A stretch of 64,000 bases of DNA, from assembly GCA_963920575.1 (NCBI GenBank), contig OY986969.1, forward strand, positions 2,490,001 through 2,554,000, read 5' to 3'. This DNA is from Narthecium ossifragum (Eukaryota > Streptophyta > Magnoliopsida > Dioscoreales > Nartheciaceae). The translations under genes were made by a program, and so were the position numbers. This document shows positions 26,457-40,328 of this stretch, piece by piece (position 1 is the first letter of the stretch; every line of letters starts with the position of its first letter). The notes below the pieces were generated by a model that ran no database searches, had not been told where the DNA came from, and saw nothing but the letters and a program-made list of their open reading frames with translations.

Positions 26457-27218
26457 TAATTTTTTTTTCACAAAAATATTGACTTCATTATAAAAGACAA
26501 TGTGACGTACTATATAGCTTATTTCATAAAACTTTGCTAAATATCAAATTTAGTGAAAAAATATTTCGTATGTGGTTTGTTCGAACAAAGGGTCGATTGG
26601 TGTGTTTCATATATAAAACTAAAAAAGCTATAAAAATTGATGGGTGTATTATGGGATTGATACTAACATAAACTATAATTAATGATAGCAACCGTAGCAT
26701 GCTATTAAGGTTAGATATATTGGGTTGGGTGTCAAAACTTACATCTAATTAGAGGTCGCCACCCTAATTAAGGCCAAAGTCCTGACTCCGCCCGGGTCTT
26801 GAGATAAAATAAGCCTGTCACTGTAACAATTATTATTATAAATATTCTGCTAGCTTGGTTAACAATATTCACTAGCTATCCTTGTTTTTTAGAGAAAAAA
26901 ATGATTGACCTCTAAGTCGTCGTGCGAGGATATTTATATATGAAAACGTTATCATGCTTCTCATAGGATGCGTGTGTAAATTACAAACCATAAATTAACT
27001 GGATATTGGCAAGTTGATGTGTCACATCCTCGGTTTCTTGCATCTTTGATTTCCACTACTCTTTGATTGAAAACTCCACCATGGGATATAAACTTTGTTT
27101 CAAGAGATCTTATGTAACCAAGATGTCTTATAAAGTTGATTTGGTTGAATTATGTCATTAAATAGTGATATGCGTCCCGCTCATAGGGTCTGAAAGATAG
27201 CGAAAGGAAAAAAAGAAA

Positions 27219-27635
27219 GGGAAAATTATATTTTTCGTCCCTCAATTTTCATTGAAGTAACATTTAAGTTCCTAATCTTTTATAAGTTTCAATTGGGTCC
27301 CTACAGTATTCTTTTCGTCACAATGTGGGGCATCGGCCTGACGTCGTCTCTATTCTTAACGGCTGGGGTGTCACGTGACCGCACGTGATAGAAGTTAAGG
27401 GACTAAAACGTTACTTCGATGAAAGTTAAGGGACTAAAATGTTACTTCCATCCGCACGGCATCCATCACTTGCGGTCACGTGACACCTCAGCCGTTAAAA
27501 CTAGAGACGACGTCAGGCCGATGTCCCACATTGTGACGAAAAAGATACTGTAGGGACCCAATTGAAACTTATAAAAGATTAGGGACTTAAATGCTACTTC
27601 GATGAAAGTTGAGGGACTAAAAAGGTAATTTACCC
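27219..27635. mobile_element. Mutator-like MITE (unit 4)
   Basis: Fourth copy of the MITE at 4120-4536, with the same flanks. Confidence 0.9.
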
Positions 27636-27684
27636 AAAAAGAAACCATACACACACATGCATTCTCATTTACAATAGATCAAAT

Positions 27685-30600
27685 TGTTAGGATCTAGAAG
27701 AGAGGAGGAAGAAGAAGAAGCAAGCACAGACACAAGATTTACGTGGTTCACCCCAGAATAGGGCTACGTCCACGGAGTCGCTGGAGGTTTTTTCACTATC
27801 TCAGAGGCAAAGAGCCAGATTACATCATACAATGACGGCCGCCCATACACACCCTCATATCCTAGGGTTTCGGCACATAGGTCGATCCCCGCCGGGGCGC
27901 TGCCCCGGACCCCTTCAACTCTGCGTAGTGGGTCATGGTCGGGTCCGGCATGATCAGGCTCCACAAACTCAACAATTCTCCCACTCGGAGACTGATTAAA
28001 AGGAACCTGCTTCAATCAGCTTCATTTGCTCCAAAAAAATATAAACACTCACATCGACTCATGCCTCCATCTTCAAGCTTGAAGACCAAGAGAAACTGAA
28101 CAGGTGTTCAGCTTCTCTATCGTAACCATCTTGGTTAACATATCTGCAGGATTTTTACTAGTGTGGATCATCTCAAGAACAACTTTCCCATCTTCCAGAA
28201 GTGATCGTATGAAGTGATACCTGATGTCAATATGCTTCGTTCTGGAATGATATGCTGAATTCTTTGCAAAATGAATTGCACTCTGACTATCACTGTATAG
28301 TCTACAATCAACTTGCTATTTACCTAACTCTTTCATGAAGGTCTGAGGCCATATCATCTCCTTGCAAGCCTCTGCCATTGCTGTATACTCAGCTTCTGTT
28401 GTTGAAAGGGAAACTATTTTCTGCAATCTTGAGACCCAGCTTACTGCACAAGCACCCAATGTAAACACATAACCAGTAGTGCTCTTCCTGCTATCCATGT
28501 CACCTGCTAGATCAGCATCAACATATCCATGTAATTTAATGTCTGACCCTCCAAAGCACAAAGCCATACCTGTAGTACCTTTTAGATATCTAAGAATCCA
28601 CTTTACGGCACTCCAATGCTCCTTACCTGGGTTGGTCATAAACCTGCTCACTATTCCCACTGCATGAGCAATATCTGGTCTCATGCAGACCATAGCATAC
28701 ATTAAACTCCCAACTGCTGATGCATATGGTACCTTGGACATGTACTCCCACTCATCCTCTGTCGTCGCGCCTTGTGTAGCAGATAGTTTGAAATGACCTG
28801 CCAATGGTGTACGAACAGGAGTAGCATTATCCATATTAAATCTCTTAAGTACCTTCTCAATATATTCAGCCTACGACAACTTCAATTTTCCTTTCGCTCT
28901 GTCTCTGCTAATTCTCATCCCAAGGATTTGGTTTGCAGCACCTAAATCCTTCATTTCAAACTCCTTTGAGAGCGCCTTCTTCAAGTTTGAAATTTGTTTC
29001 ATGTCGGATCCTGCAACCAACATGTCATCCACATACAAGAGCAATATAATATAGGAGCTCTTAAAATTCTTGAAATAACAGCAGTGATCAGAATGACATC
29101 TCTTGTACCCATTTGTACTCATAAACCCATCAAATCTGATATACCATTGCCTTGGTGCCTGCTTTAAACCATACAAGCTTTTCTTCAATTTGCATACAAG
29201 CTTCTCTTCCCCTGCTGTAATATATCCCTGTGGCTGATGCATATAAATGTCCTCTTCCAAATTTCCATGTAGAAAAGCTGTTTTTACATCTAATTGTTCA
29301 AGATGTAAATTCTCTACAGCCACAATACTCAAAACAGACCTTATGGTAGTCAATTTAACAACAGGAGCAAATATCTCAGTATAGTCAATACCTGCCTTCT
29401 GCTCGAAACCTTTAACAACTAACCTTGCCTTCTATCGTTTCGATCCATCACTCTCTCCTTTCAGTCTGTAGACCCATTTGTTGTGTAAAGCCTTCTTCCC
29501 TTCAAGCAGCTCAATCAAATCCCATGTCTGATTTGCCGCAAGAGACTTCATCTCATCATCCATGGCCAACTTCCATTTTCTTTGGGCGTCGACATGCAAG
29601 GCTTCTTCATAACTTTCAGGTTCATCATTATCAGTTAGTAATAGATAATGCAAAGAAGGAGAGTAATGTGAAGGAGGTCTAATGACTCTTCTCGTTCTTC
29701 TAACCGCAATAGGAGGAGTTTGCGGTTCTTCCTGTTCTTCCACTGCTTTTGATTTAACCATACTACCATCATTGATCTCCTCTAATTCAACATAATCAGG
29801 TTCCACGTCCTTTTCAACCTGATTATTCCAATCCTTATACATAACCTTTTCATTGAATATAACATCCCTGCTTCTGATAATTTTTCTATTCTCATGATCA
29901 TAAAAACGATAATCAAAATTATCAACACCATATCCAATGAAACTGCATTTTCTAGACTTAGGATCTAGCTTGGATCTATCAGCAGAGTCAACATGAACCT
30001 ATGAAGTGCAGCCAAAAACTTTAAGATGTGACAAGGTTACCTCCTTTCCTGTCCAAGCTTCTTATGGTAGTCCATAGTCCAGTGCAACCGAAGGACCTCT
30101 GTTTATCAGGTAAACCGCGGTACTCACAGCATCCGCCCAAAACTGTTTTGGCAATCCAGCATGAATTCTCATACTTCTGGCACGCTCCATAATTGTTCTA
30201 TTCATTCTCTCAGCGACACCGTTTTGCTGCGGAGTTCTTGGAACGGTCTTCTGTCTCTTGATTCTATTTTCTGCACAGTACTTCTCAAACTCATCACTGC
30301 AATATTCACCTCCATTGTCCGATCTGAGACATTTCAACTTTGTACCTGCCTCATTCTCAACCAAAGCTTTCCACTTCTTCAAAACATTAAATACCTCAGA
30401 TTTATGTTTCAAAAAATAGACCCAAAGCTTTCTACTAGCGTCATCAATGAAAGTGACAAAGTAGAGTGAGTTTCCAACAGAAGATACCTTGGCTGGACCC
30501 CAAACATCGGTGTGCACAAGCTCCAATTTTTCTGCCTTGGGCCTCCTTCCAACCTTTGAGAAACTGACCTTCCTCTGCTTCCTATAGATGCAGTCTTCAC

Positions 30601-32307
30601 AGAAATCCAAATCAACTGATTTCAAGTCCGGTAGTTTCCCTTTCGAGAGCATCATCTGCATTCCCTTCTCACTCAAATGTCCAAGTCTGGAATGCCAAAT
30701 GCTCGCATCCACACCTGATGATGCAACTGTGATAGAATGGTTAGTACCAGAAGCGACATAAAGAGTTCCTTCTTTCTTACCCTGAGCAACAACCATAGCT
30801 CCATTGATGATCTTCCATGAAGTATTGGTGAAGCTTGTCTTCAACCCTGATTCTGCGAGTTGACCAACTGAAATAAGATTTCTCTTGAGATCTGCAACGT
30901 GTCTTACATCCTTCAATTTCAGTTCAGTTCCATCTAAAAGCTTCATCTGTACTTCACCTTTGCCAACAATACTACAAGGCTCATCATCACCAAGATAAAC
31001 ATTACCGAAATTTCCCTTCACATAATTATTTAGAAATTTCATATTCGAGGTAGCATGAAAAGAAGCTCCAGAATCTATAATCCATGATTCATATCGATTA
31101 TATAAAGAAAGGATTAAAACATCACAACCATCTTCAGAAACGTTTACCGTATCATTAACGTTCTCTGATTGCTTCTTGCGATCTCTGCAATCTCGCTGGA
31201 AGTGACCTTTCTTCCCACAGTGCCAGCAACCATCTCCCTTTCCCTGGGGACGTCTCGACTTGCTCTTGTTTCTAGACTTCGATCTACCATGATTATTTTT
31301 GCTCCGCCTCTTTGACGATCTACCTCTTTCTTCTATATTCAATGCACTCCCAGATGTCTCCTCCGAAAGCCCCGATGATTTCCTGCGTGCCTCTTCGCTC
31401 AAAAGAACACCAATGATATCATCAAAATCTAGCTTTCCTGACTCCGATGAGTTGCTCACAGCCATTACCAAGCCACCCTAGCTTTCAGGTAATCCAGACA
31501 AGATCACAAGAGCCCTGATCTCGCTATCGAAGACTATATCTACGGATTCCAACTGAGCAATGATTGTGTTGAACTCGTTCACATATTGAGTCACGCTACC
31601 GCCATCAGACATCTTCATGTTGAACAATCTTTTCATCAGAAAAACCTTGTTCGACGCAGAAGGTTTCTCGTACATCTTCGAGAGGGCTGCCATCAGATCT
31701 GTAGTCGTCTTCTGCTTCGAGATGTTGAACGCTACGGACGCGGCCAACGTGAGACGGATCGCACCTAGGGCTTTTCTATCAAGAATCGCCCAATCATCAT
31801 CCTCCATATCGTCCGGCTTCCTTCCTGAAAGAGGTTGATAGAGATCTTTTTGATAAAGGTAATCCTCCATCTGCATCTTCCAAAATCCGAAGTTCTACCC
31901 ATTGAACTTCTCGATCTTCACCTTCCCTTCTTCCGCCATCGCTCCCACTGAACCTCGCTCTGATACCACTTGTTAGGATCTAGAAGAGAGGAGGAAGAAG
32001 AAGAAGCAAGCACAGACACAAGATTTACGTGGTTCACCCCAGAATAGGGCTACGTCCACGGAGTCGCTGGAGGTTTTTTTACTATCTCAGAGGCAAAGAG
32101 CCAGATTACATCATACAATGACGGCCGCCCATACACACCCTCATATCCTAGGGTTTCGGCACATAGGGTATAGAAAATTACATAAACTACCCCTATCAAC
32201 GGATCTCCAAAACCGTTTTTGTTCCAGCGGCGCTGCCCCGGACCCCGTCAACTCTGCGTAGTGGGTCATGGACGGGTCCGGCATGATCAGGCTCCACAAA
32301 CTCAACA
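27685..32307 (-). mobile_element. Complete Ty1/copia retrotransposon (copy D)
   Basis: Same structure as 4586-9208, with the 3' LTR at 27685-27974, the 5' LTR at 31971-32307 and CAAAT on both sides. I saw no private change. Confidence 0.96.
28073..31939 (-). pseudogene. copia gag-pol with seven in-frame stops (copy D)
   Basis: Same frame, domains and stops as 4974-8840. Its segments are identical in protein to copies B and E. Confidence 0.94.
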
Positions 32308-32600
32308 CAAATTAAGGATAGCTTAGGTTTAATCCTGATAATTAGCTTTATTAGATTATTTAATCAGGTTTAATCCAAATTTCTATTTAACTTGACACCT
32401 CTGTTCGAACGTAGTTTGAAGGAGTTGGACTAAACCACAATCTCCCGATTCTTGAGTGTTAGGTATTTTTTACCTTGATTATTTGACCGGTCAACGATTA
32501 AATTTCCATGCTAACATTGTTTGTCACCCCCGGTGGGACCCTGTGTCAAGTCTTTATGGAAATCGGTCAAGTTGGACCAAACGATATGGTCATCATTAGG

Positions 32601-33289
32601 ATAGCTTAGGTTTAAGCATGCGACTCTAATGGGCTTTCCGAGGTCTGGTGTCGACCGACGGACCGCGGGATCCGCTCCACGTGGTGTTCTCATCGGCGGA
32701 GAACGCCGAAGAGCCACCCCCGACGCTGCACTGACGCGAGTCACCGCCGCTTTTCGCGACAAGGAGGGTTGGTGGCAGAAGGCGCTTAATGGTGATGGTA
32801 GGGCGGCTACAGGAGGGCGACGGGCCTTTAAGGCTGATGATGGCGTGCGACAGGAGGGGACACGTGGACGGTTGGCAACGGTGGCATGGGCAATAGGTAC
32901 GGTCATTGGCCATGTTGTATCTTCTCTTGAGGGGGAATTAAGAGCCATTGGTAAGGCTATCCAGTGGGCTTTGGACAAGGAACTCCGATGTATCGTGGTT
33001 GAGTCTGATTCTAAGTTCGCTGTGGAGATTTTGGTTGGCTGTAGATTGTGGCCGGCGGAAATTGATAAAGCGACAAGAGCGGTTTGGGCGGATATGCTTA
33101 AGTTAGATTCTGTTGTTGTCGTAGCGGTTCCGCGTGATGTAGTCCATAGTGCGGATTTATTAGTCAAACATTGTAAATTAGCCTCTTTTGATTTTTCTTG
33201 GAGCCCAGAGGACGGTGTTGTGCCTCCTCTGGGGTTGGTCTTGTAGTTTTTGAGTTTTCCTAGCCTCAACTAATCAAAAAAAAAAAAAA
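32601..33289 (+). pseudogene. Chimeric LINE remnant with RNase H end (unit 5)
   Basis: Open frame 32629-33246 is identical to unit 1. The LINE joint is at 32884/32885. Confidence 0.8.
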
Positions 33290-33969
33290 TAAAGAAGCTA
33301 GTGTTAACAACTTGATTATTTTCTAGTAGTAATTGCGGAAGTGATTGCCGATATCTCAAAACCGTGGGTGGAGTCCGAATTAAGTTTGGCGTGGCTAGAG
33401 GCGGCAGCTTCTAATTAGATGGGAGTATTTTTTTAATTAACTCAATCTTTTGTTTTATCTCAAGGGTTTGGCCTATGGCACTTGGGGCCTCGATCCCCAG
33501 AGTCCGATCAATAGATTCGACGGTGGTGGTTGCAGATCTCGGATGAAGATTCTTTCTTCTCCAACTGGTCGATCGGTGATGAAATCCAAAGAGAAGCCTC
33601 TTCAAAGTATTTTAGTGATGGATGAAATTAAGACATTACATGCAGTTAAACATGGGGATGGAAATATAAAACCATAGTTTAAGTGTGTCTATATTGTTTA
33701 TGAAAAAATATAAAACCATATCTAGTAGAATACTTTGGTCAACTATATACTTTAACGTATTAAAAAAATAAAATAAAACTTAGATAACTAATGAAAACTA
33801 ACTCTATTATAACTTTTTTAAGGAATAAAACCGATAAGCGAGGTACTGACATGGAATATTCGATAAGACGAGTAGCTTTTGAAAAATCACTAAAATATAG
33901 ATGATGATATTGAGAAAATAACCAAAAAAAATAGAGTCGTGATTTGTATACATGGGTCAGAGCATGCAC

Positions 33970-34156
33970 ACTGCACATGTCAACCAATCGGTAATGAGAT
34001 ATTGATTGAATGTACCAATGATCATATCGGTAGTGAGATACCGATTGGTTGATCTAGTCGATCGGTATCGCACTACCTATGGAATAGATCAATCAATCGA
34101 TATCTCACTACCGATTAGAGGACATGTGATATGCACATATCACGTGGCCACGTGCA
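33970..34156. repeat. Fold-back sequence (unit 5)
   Basis: Fifth copy of the fold-back at 3171-3357. Confidence 0.5.
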
Positions 34157-34918
34157 TAATTTTTTTTTCACAAAAATATTGACTTCATTATAAAAGACAA
34201 TGTGACGTACTATATAGCTTATTTCATAAAACTTTGCTAAATATCAAATTTAGTGAAAAAATATTTCGTATGTGGTTTGTTCGAACAAAGGGTCGATTGG
34301 TGTGTTTCATATATAAAACTAAAAAAGCTATAAAAATTGATGGGTGTATTATGGGATTGATACTAACATAAACTATAATTAATGATAGCAACCGTAGCAT
34401 GCTATTAAGGTTAGATATATTGGGTTGGGTGTCAAAACTTACATCTAATTAGAGGTCGCCACCCTAATTAAGGCCAAAGTCCTGACTCCGCCCGGGTCTT
34501 GAGATAAAATAAGCCTGTCACTGTAACAATTATTATTATAAATATTCTGCTAGCTTGGTTAACAATATTCACTAGCTATCCTTGTTTTTTAGAGAAAAAA
34601 ATGATTGACCTCTAAGTCGTCGTGCGAGGATATTTATATATGAAAACGTTATCATGCTTCTCATAGGATGCGTGTGTAAATTACAAACCATAAATTAACT
34701 GGATATTGGCAAGTTGATGTGTCACATCCTCGGTTTCTTGCATCTTTGATTTCCACTACTCTTTGATTGAAAACTCCACCATGGGATATAAACTTTGTTT
34801 CAAGAGATCTTATGTAACCAAGATGTCTTATAAAGTTGATTTGGTTGAATTATGTCATTAAATAGTGATATGCGTCCCGCTCATAGGGTCTGAAAGATAG
34901 CGAAAGGAAAAAAAGAAA

Positions 34919-35335
34919 GGGAAAATTATATTTTTCGTCCCTCAATTTTCATTGAAGTAACATTTAAGTTCCTAATCTTTTATAAGTTTCAATTGGGTCC
35001 CTACAGTATTCTTTTCGTCACAATGTGGGGCATCGGCCTGACGTCGTCTCTATTCTTAACGGCTGGGGTGTCACGTGACCGCACGTGATAGAAGTTAAGG
35101 GACTAAAACGTTACTTCGATGAAAGTTAAGGGACTAAAATGTTACTTCCATCCGCACGGCATCCATCACTTGCGGTCACGTGACACCTCAGCCGTTAAAA
35201 CTAGAGACGACGTCAGGCCGATGTCCCACATTGTGACGAAAAAGATACTGTAGGGACCCAATTGAAACTTATAAAAGATTAGGGACTTAAATGCTACTTC
35301 GATGAAAGTTGAGGGACTAAAAAGGTAATTTACCC
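34919..35335. mobile_element. Mutator-like MITE (unit 5)
   Basis: Fifth copy of the MITE at 4120-4536, with the same flanks. Confidence 0.9.
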
Positions 35336-35384
35336 AAAAAGAAACCATACACACACATGCATTCTCATTTACAATAGATCAAAT

Positions 35385-38300
35385 TGTTAGGATCTAGAAG
35401 AGAGGAGGAAGAAGAAGAAGCAAGCACAGACACAAGATTTACGTGGTTCACCCCAGAATAGGGCTACGTCCACGGAGTCGCTGGAGGTTTTTTCACTATC
35501 TCAGAGGCAAAGAGCCAGATTACATCATACAATGACGGCCGCCCATACACACCCTCATATCCTAGGGTTTCGGCACATAGGTCGATCCCCGCCGGGGCGC
35601 TGCCCCGGACCCCTTCAACTCTGCGTAGTGGGTCATGGTCGGGTCCGGCATGATCAGGCTCCACAAACTCAACAATTCTCCCACTCGGAGACTGATTAAA
35701 AGGAACCTGCTTCAATCAGCTTCATTTGCTCCAAAAAAATATAAACACTCACATCGACTCATGCCTCCATCTTCAAGCTTGAAGACCAAGAGAAACTGAA
35801 CAGGTGTTCAGCTTCTCTATCGTAACCATCTTGGTTAACATATCTGCAGGATTTTTACTAGTGTGGATCATCTCAAGAACAACTTTCCCATCTTCCAGAA
35901 GTGATCGTATGAAGTGATACCTGATGTCAATATGCTTCGTTCTGGAATGATATGCTGAATTCTTTGCAAAATGAATTGCACTCTGACTATCACTGTATAG
36001 TCTACAATCAACTTGCTATTTACCTAACTCTTTCATGAAGGTCTGAGGCCATATCATCTCCTTGCAAGCCTCTGCCATTGCTGTATACTCAGCTTCTGTT
36101 GTTGAAAGGGAAACTATTTTCTGCAATCTTGAGACCCAGCTTACTGCACAAGCACCCAATGTAAACACATAACCAGTAGTGCTCTTCCTGCTATCCATGT
36201 CACCTGCTAGATCAGCATCAACATATCCATGTAATTTAATGTCTGACCCTCCAAAGCACAAAGCCATACCTGTAGTACCTTTTAGATATCTAAGAATCCA
36301 CTTTACGGCACTCCAATGCTCCTTACCTGGGTTGGTCATAAACCTGCTCACTATTCCCACTGCATGAGCAATATCTGGTCTCATGCAGACCATAGCATAC
36401 ATTAAACTCCCAACTGCTGATGCATATGGTACCTTGGACATGTACTCCCACTCATCCTCTGTCGTCGCGCCTTGTGTAGCAGATAGTTTGAAATGACCTG
36501 CCAATGGTGTACGAACAGGAGTAGCATTATCCATATTAAATCTCTTAAGTACCTTCTCAATATATTCAGCCTACGACAACTTCAATTTTCCTTTCGCTCT
36601 GTCTCTGCTAATTCTCATCCCAAGGATTTGGTTTGCAGCACCTAAATCCTTCATTTCAAACTCCTTTGAGAGCGCCTTCTTCAAGTTTGAAATTTGTTTC
36701 ATGTCGGATCCTGCAACCAACATGTCATCCACATACAAGAGCAATATAATATAGGAGCTCTTAAAATTCTTGAAATAACAGCAGTGATCAGAATGACATC
36801 TCTTGTACCCATTTGTACTCATAAACCCATCAAATCTGATATACCATTGCCTTGGTGCCTGCTTTAAACCATACAAGCTTTTCTTCAATTTGCATACAAG
36901 CTTCTCTTCCCCTGCTGTAATATATCCCTGTGGCTGATGCATATAAATGTCCTCTTCCAAATTTCCATGTAGAAAAGCTGTTTTTACATCTAATTGTTCA
37001 AGATGTAAATTCTCTACAGCCACAATACTCAAAACAGACCTTATGGTAGTCAATTTAACAACAGGAGCAAATATCTCAGTATAGTCAATACCTGCCTTCT
37101 GCTCGAAACCTTTAACAACTAACCTTGCCTTCTATCGTTTCGATCCATCACTCTCTCCTTTCAGTCTGTAGACCCATTTGTTGTGTAAAGCCTTCTTCCC
37201 TTCAAGCAGCTCAATCAAATCCCATGTCTGATTTGCCGCAAGAGACTTCATCTCATCATCCATGGCCAACTTCCATTTTCTTTGGGCGTCGACATGCAAG
37301 GCTTCTTCATAACTTTCAGGTTCATCATTATCAGTTAGTAATAGATAATGCAAAGAAGGAGAGTAATGTGAAGGAGGTCTAATGACTCTTCTCGTTCTTC
37401 TAACCGCAATAGGAGGAGTTTGCGGTTCTTCCTGTTCTTCCACTGCTTTTGATTTAACCATACTACCATCATTGATCTCCTCTAATTCAACATAATCAGG
37501 TTCCACGTCCTTTTCAACCTGATTATTCCAATCCTTATACATAACCTTTTCATTGAATATAACATCCCTGCTTCTGATAATTTTTCTATTCTCATGATCA
37601 TAAAAACGATAATCAAAATTATCAACACCATATCCAATGAAACTGCATTTTCTAGACTTAGGATCTAGCTTGGATCTATCAGCAGAGTCAACATGAACCT
37701 ATGAAGTGCAGCCAAAAACTTTAAGATGTGACAAGGTTACCTCCTTTCCTGTCCAAGCTTCTTATGGTAGTCCATAGTCCAGTGCAACCGAAGGACCTCT
37801 GTTTATCAGGTAAACCGCGGTACTCACAGCATCCGCCCAAAACTGTTTTGGCAATCCAGCATGAATTCTCATACTTCTGGCACGCTCCATAATTGTTCTA
37901 TTCATTCTCTCAGCGACACCGTTTTGCTGCGGAGTTCTTGGAACGGTCTTCTGTCTCTTGATTCTATTTTCTGCACAGTACTTCTCAAACTCATCACTGC
38001 AATATTCACCTCCATTGTCCGATCTGAGACATTTCAACTTTGTACCTGCCTCATTCTCAACCAAAGCTTTCCACTTCTTCAAAACATTAAATACCTCAGA
38101 TTTATGTTTCAAAAAATAGACCCAAAGCTTTCTACTAGCGTCATCAATGAAAGTGACAAAGTAGAGTGAGTTTCCAACAGAAGATACCTTGGCTGGACCC
38201 CAAACATCGGTGTGCACAAGCTCCAATTTTTCTGCCTTGGGCCTCCTTCCAACCTTTGAGAAACTGACCTTCCTCTGCTTCCTATAGATGCAGTCTTCAC

Positions 38301-40007
38301 AGAAATCCAAATCAACTGATTTCAAGTCCGGTAGTTTCCCTTTCGAGAGCATCATCTGCATTCCCTTCTCACTCAAATGTCCAAGTCTGGAATGCCAAAT
38401 GCTCGCATCCACACCTGATGATGCAACTGTGATAGAATGGTTAGTACCAGAAGCGACATAAAGAGTTCCTTCTTTCTTACCCTGAGCAACAACCATAGCT
38501 CCATTGATGATCTTCCATGAAGTATTGGTGAAGCTTGTCTTCAACCCTGATTCTGCGAGTTGACCAACTGAAATAAGATTTCTCTTGAGATCTGCAACGT
38601 GTCTTACATCCTTCAATTTCAGTTCAGTTCCATCTAAAAGCTTCATCTGTACTTCACCTTTGCCAACAATACTACAAGGCTCATCATCACCAAGATAAAC
38701 ATTACCGAAATTTCCCTTCACATAATTATTTAGAAATTTCATATTCGAGGTAGCATGAAAAGAAGCTCCAGAATCTATAATCCATGATTCATATCGATTA
38801 TATAAAGAAAGGATTAAAACATCACAACCATCTTCAGAAACGTTTACCGTATCATTAACGTTCTCTGATTGCTTCTTGCGATCTCTGCAATCTCGCTGGA
38901 AGTGACCTTTCTTCCCACAGTGCCAGCAACCATCTCCCTTTCCCTGGGGACGTCTCGACTTGCTCTTGTTTCTAGACTTCGATCTACCATGATTATTTTT
39001 GCTCCGCCTCTTTGACGATCTACCTCTTTCTTCTATATTCAATGCACTCCCAGATGTCTCCTCCGAAAGCCCCGATGATTTCCTGCGTGCCTCTTCGCTC
39101 AAAAGAACACCAATGATATCATCAAAATCTAGCTTTCCTGACTCCGATGAGTTGCTCACAGCCATTACCAAGCCACCCTAGCTTTCAGGTAATCCAGACA
39201 AGATCACAAGAGCCCTGATCTCGCTATCGAAGACTATATCTACGGATTCCAACTGAGCAATGATTGTGTTGAACTCGTTCACATATTGAGTCACGCTACC
39301 GCCATCAGACATCTTCATGTTGAACAATCTTTTCATCAGAAAAACCTTGTTCGACGCAGAAGGTTTCTCGTACATCTTCGAGAGGGCTGCCATCAGATCT
39401 GTAGTCGTCTTCTGCTTCGAGATGTTGAACGCTACGGACGCGGCCAACGTGAGACGGATCGCACCTAGGGCTTTTCTATCAAGAATCGCCCAATCATCAT
39501 CCTCCATATCGTCCGGCTTCCTTCCTGAAAGAGGTTGATAGAGATCTTTTTGATAAAGGTAATCCTCCATCTGCATCTTCCAAAATCCGAAGTTCTACCC
39601 ATTGAACTTCTCGATCTTCACCTTCCCTTCTTCCGCCATCGCTCCCACTGAACCTCGCTCTGATACCACTTGTTAGGATCTAGAAGAGAGGAGGAAGAAG
39701 AAGAAGCAAGCACAGACACAAGATTTACGTGGTTCACCCCAGAATAGGGCTACGTCCACGGAGTCGCTGGAGGTTTTTTTACTATCTCAGAGGCAAAGAG
39801 CCAGATTACATCATACAATGACGGCCGCCCATACACACCCTCATATCCTAGGGTTTCGGCACATAGGGTATAGAAAATTACATAAACTACCCCTATCAAC
39901 GGATCTCCAAAACCGTTTTTGTTCCAGCGGCGCTGCCCCGGACCCCGTCAACTCTGCGTAGTGGGTCATGGACGGGTCCGGCATGATCAGGCTCCACAAA
40001 CTCAACA
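35385..40007 (-). mobile_element. Complete Ty1/copia retrotransposon (copy E)
   Basis: Last copy in the array: 3' LTR at 35385-35674, 5' LTR at 39671-40007, CAAAT on both sides. The spacer after it continues only to 40584, with C at 40209 as in units 1 and 2. Confidence 0.96.
35773..39639 (-). pseudogene. copia gag-pol with seven in-frame stops (copy E)
   Basis: Same frame, domains and stops as 4974-8840. Confidence 0.94.
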
Positions 40008-40328
40008 CAAATTAAGGATAGCTTAGGTTTAATCCTGATAATTAGCTTTATTAGATTATTTAATCAGGTTTAATCCAAATTTCTATTTAACTTGACACCT
40101 CTGTTCGAACGTAGTTTGAAGGAGTTGGACTAAACCACAATCTCCCGATTCTTGAGTGTTAGGTATTTTTTACCTTGATTATTTGACCGGTCAACGATTA
40201 AATTTCCACGCTAACATTGTTTGTCACCCCCGGTGGGACCCTGTGTCAAGTCTTTATGGAAATCGGTCAAGTTGGACCAAACGATATGGTCATCATTAGG
40301 ATAGCTTAGGTTTAAGCATGCGACTCTA

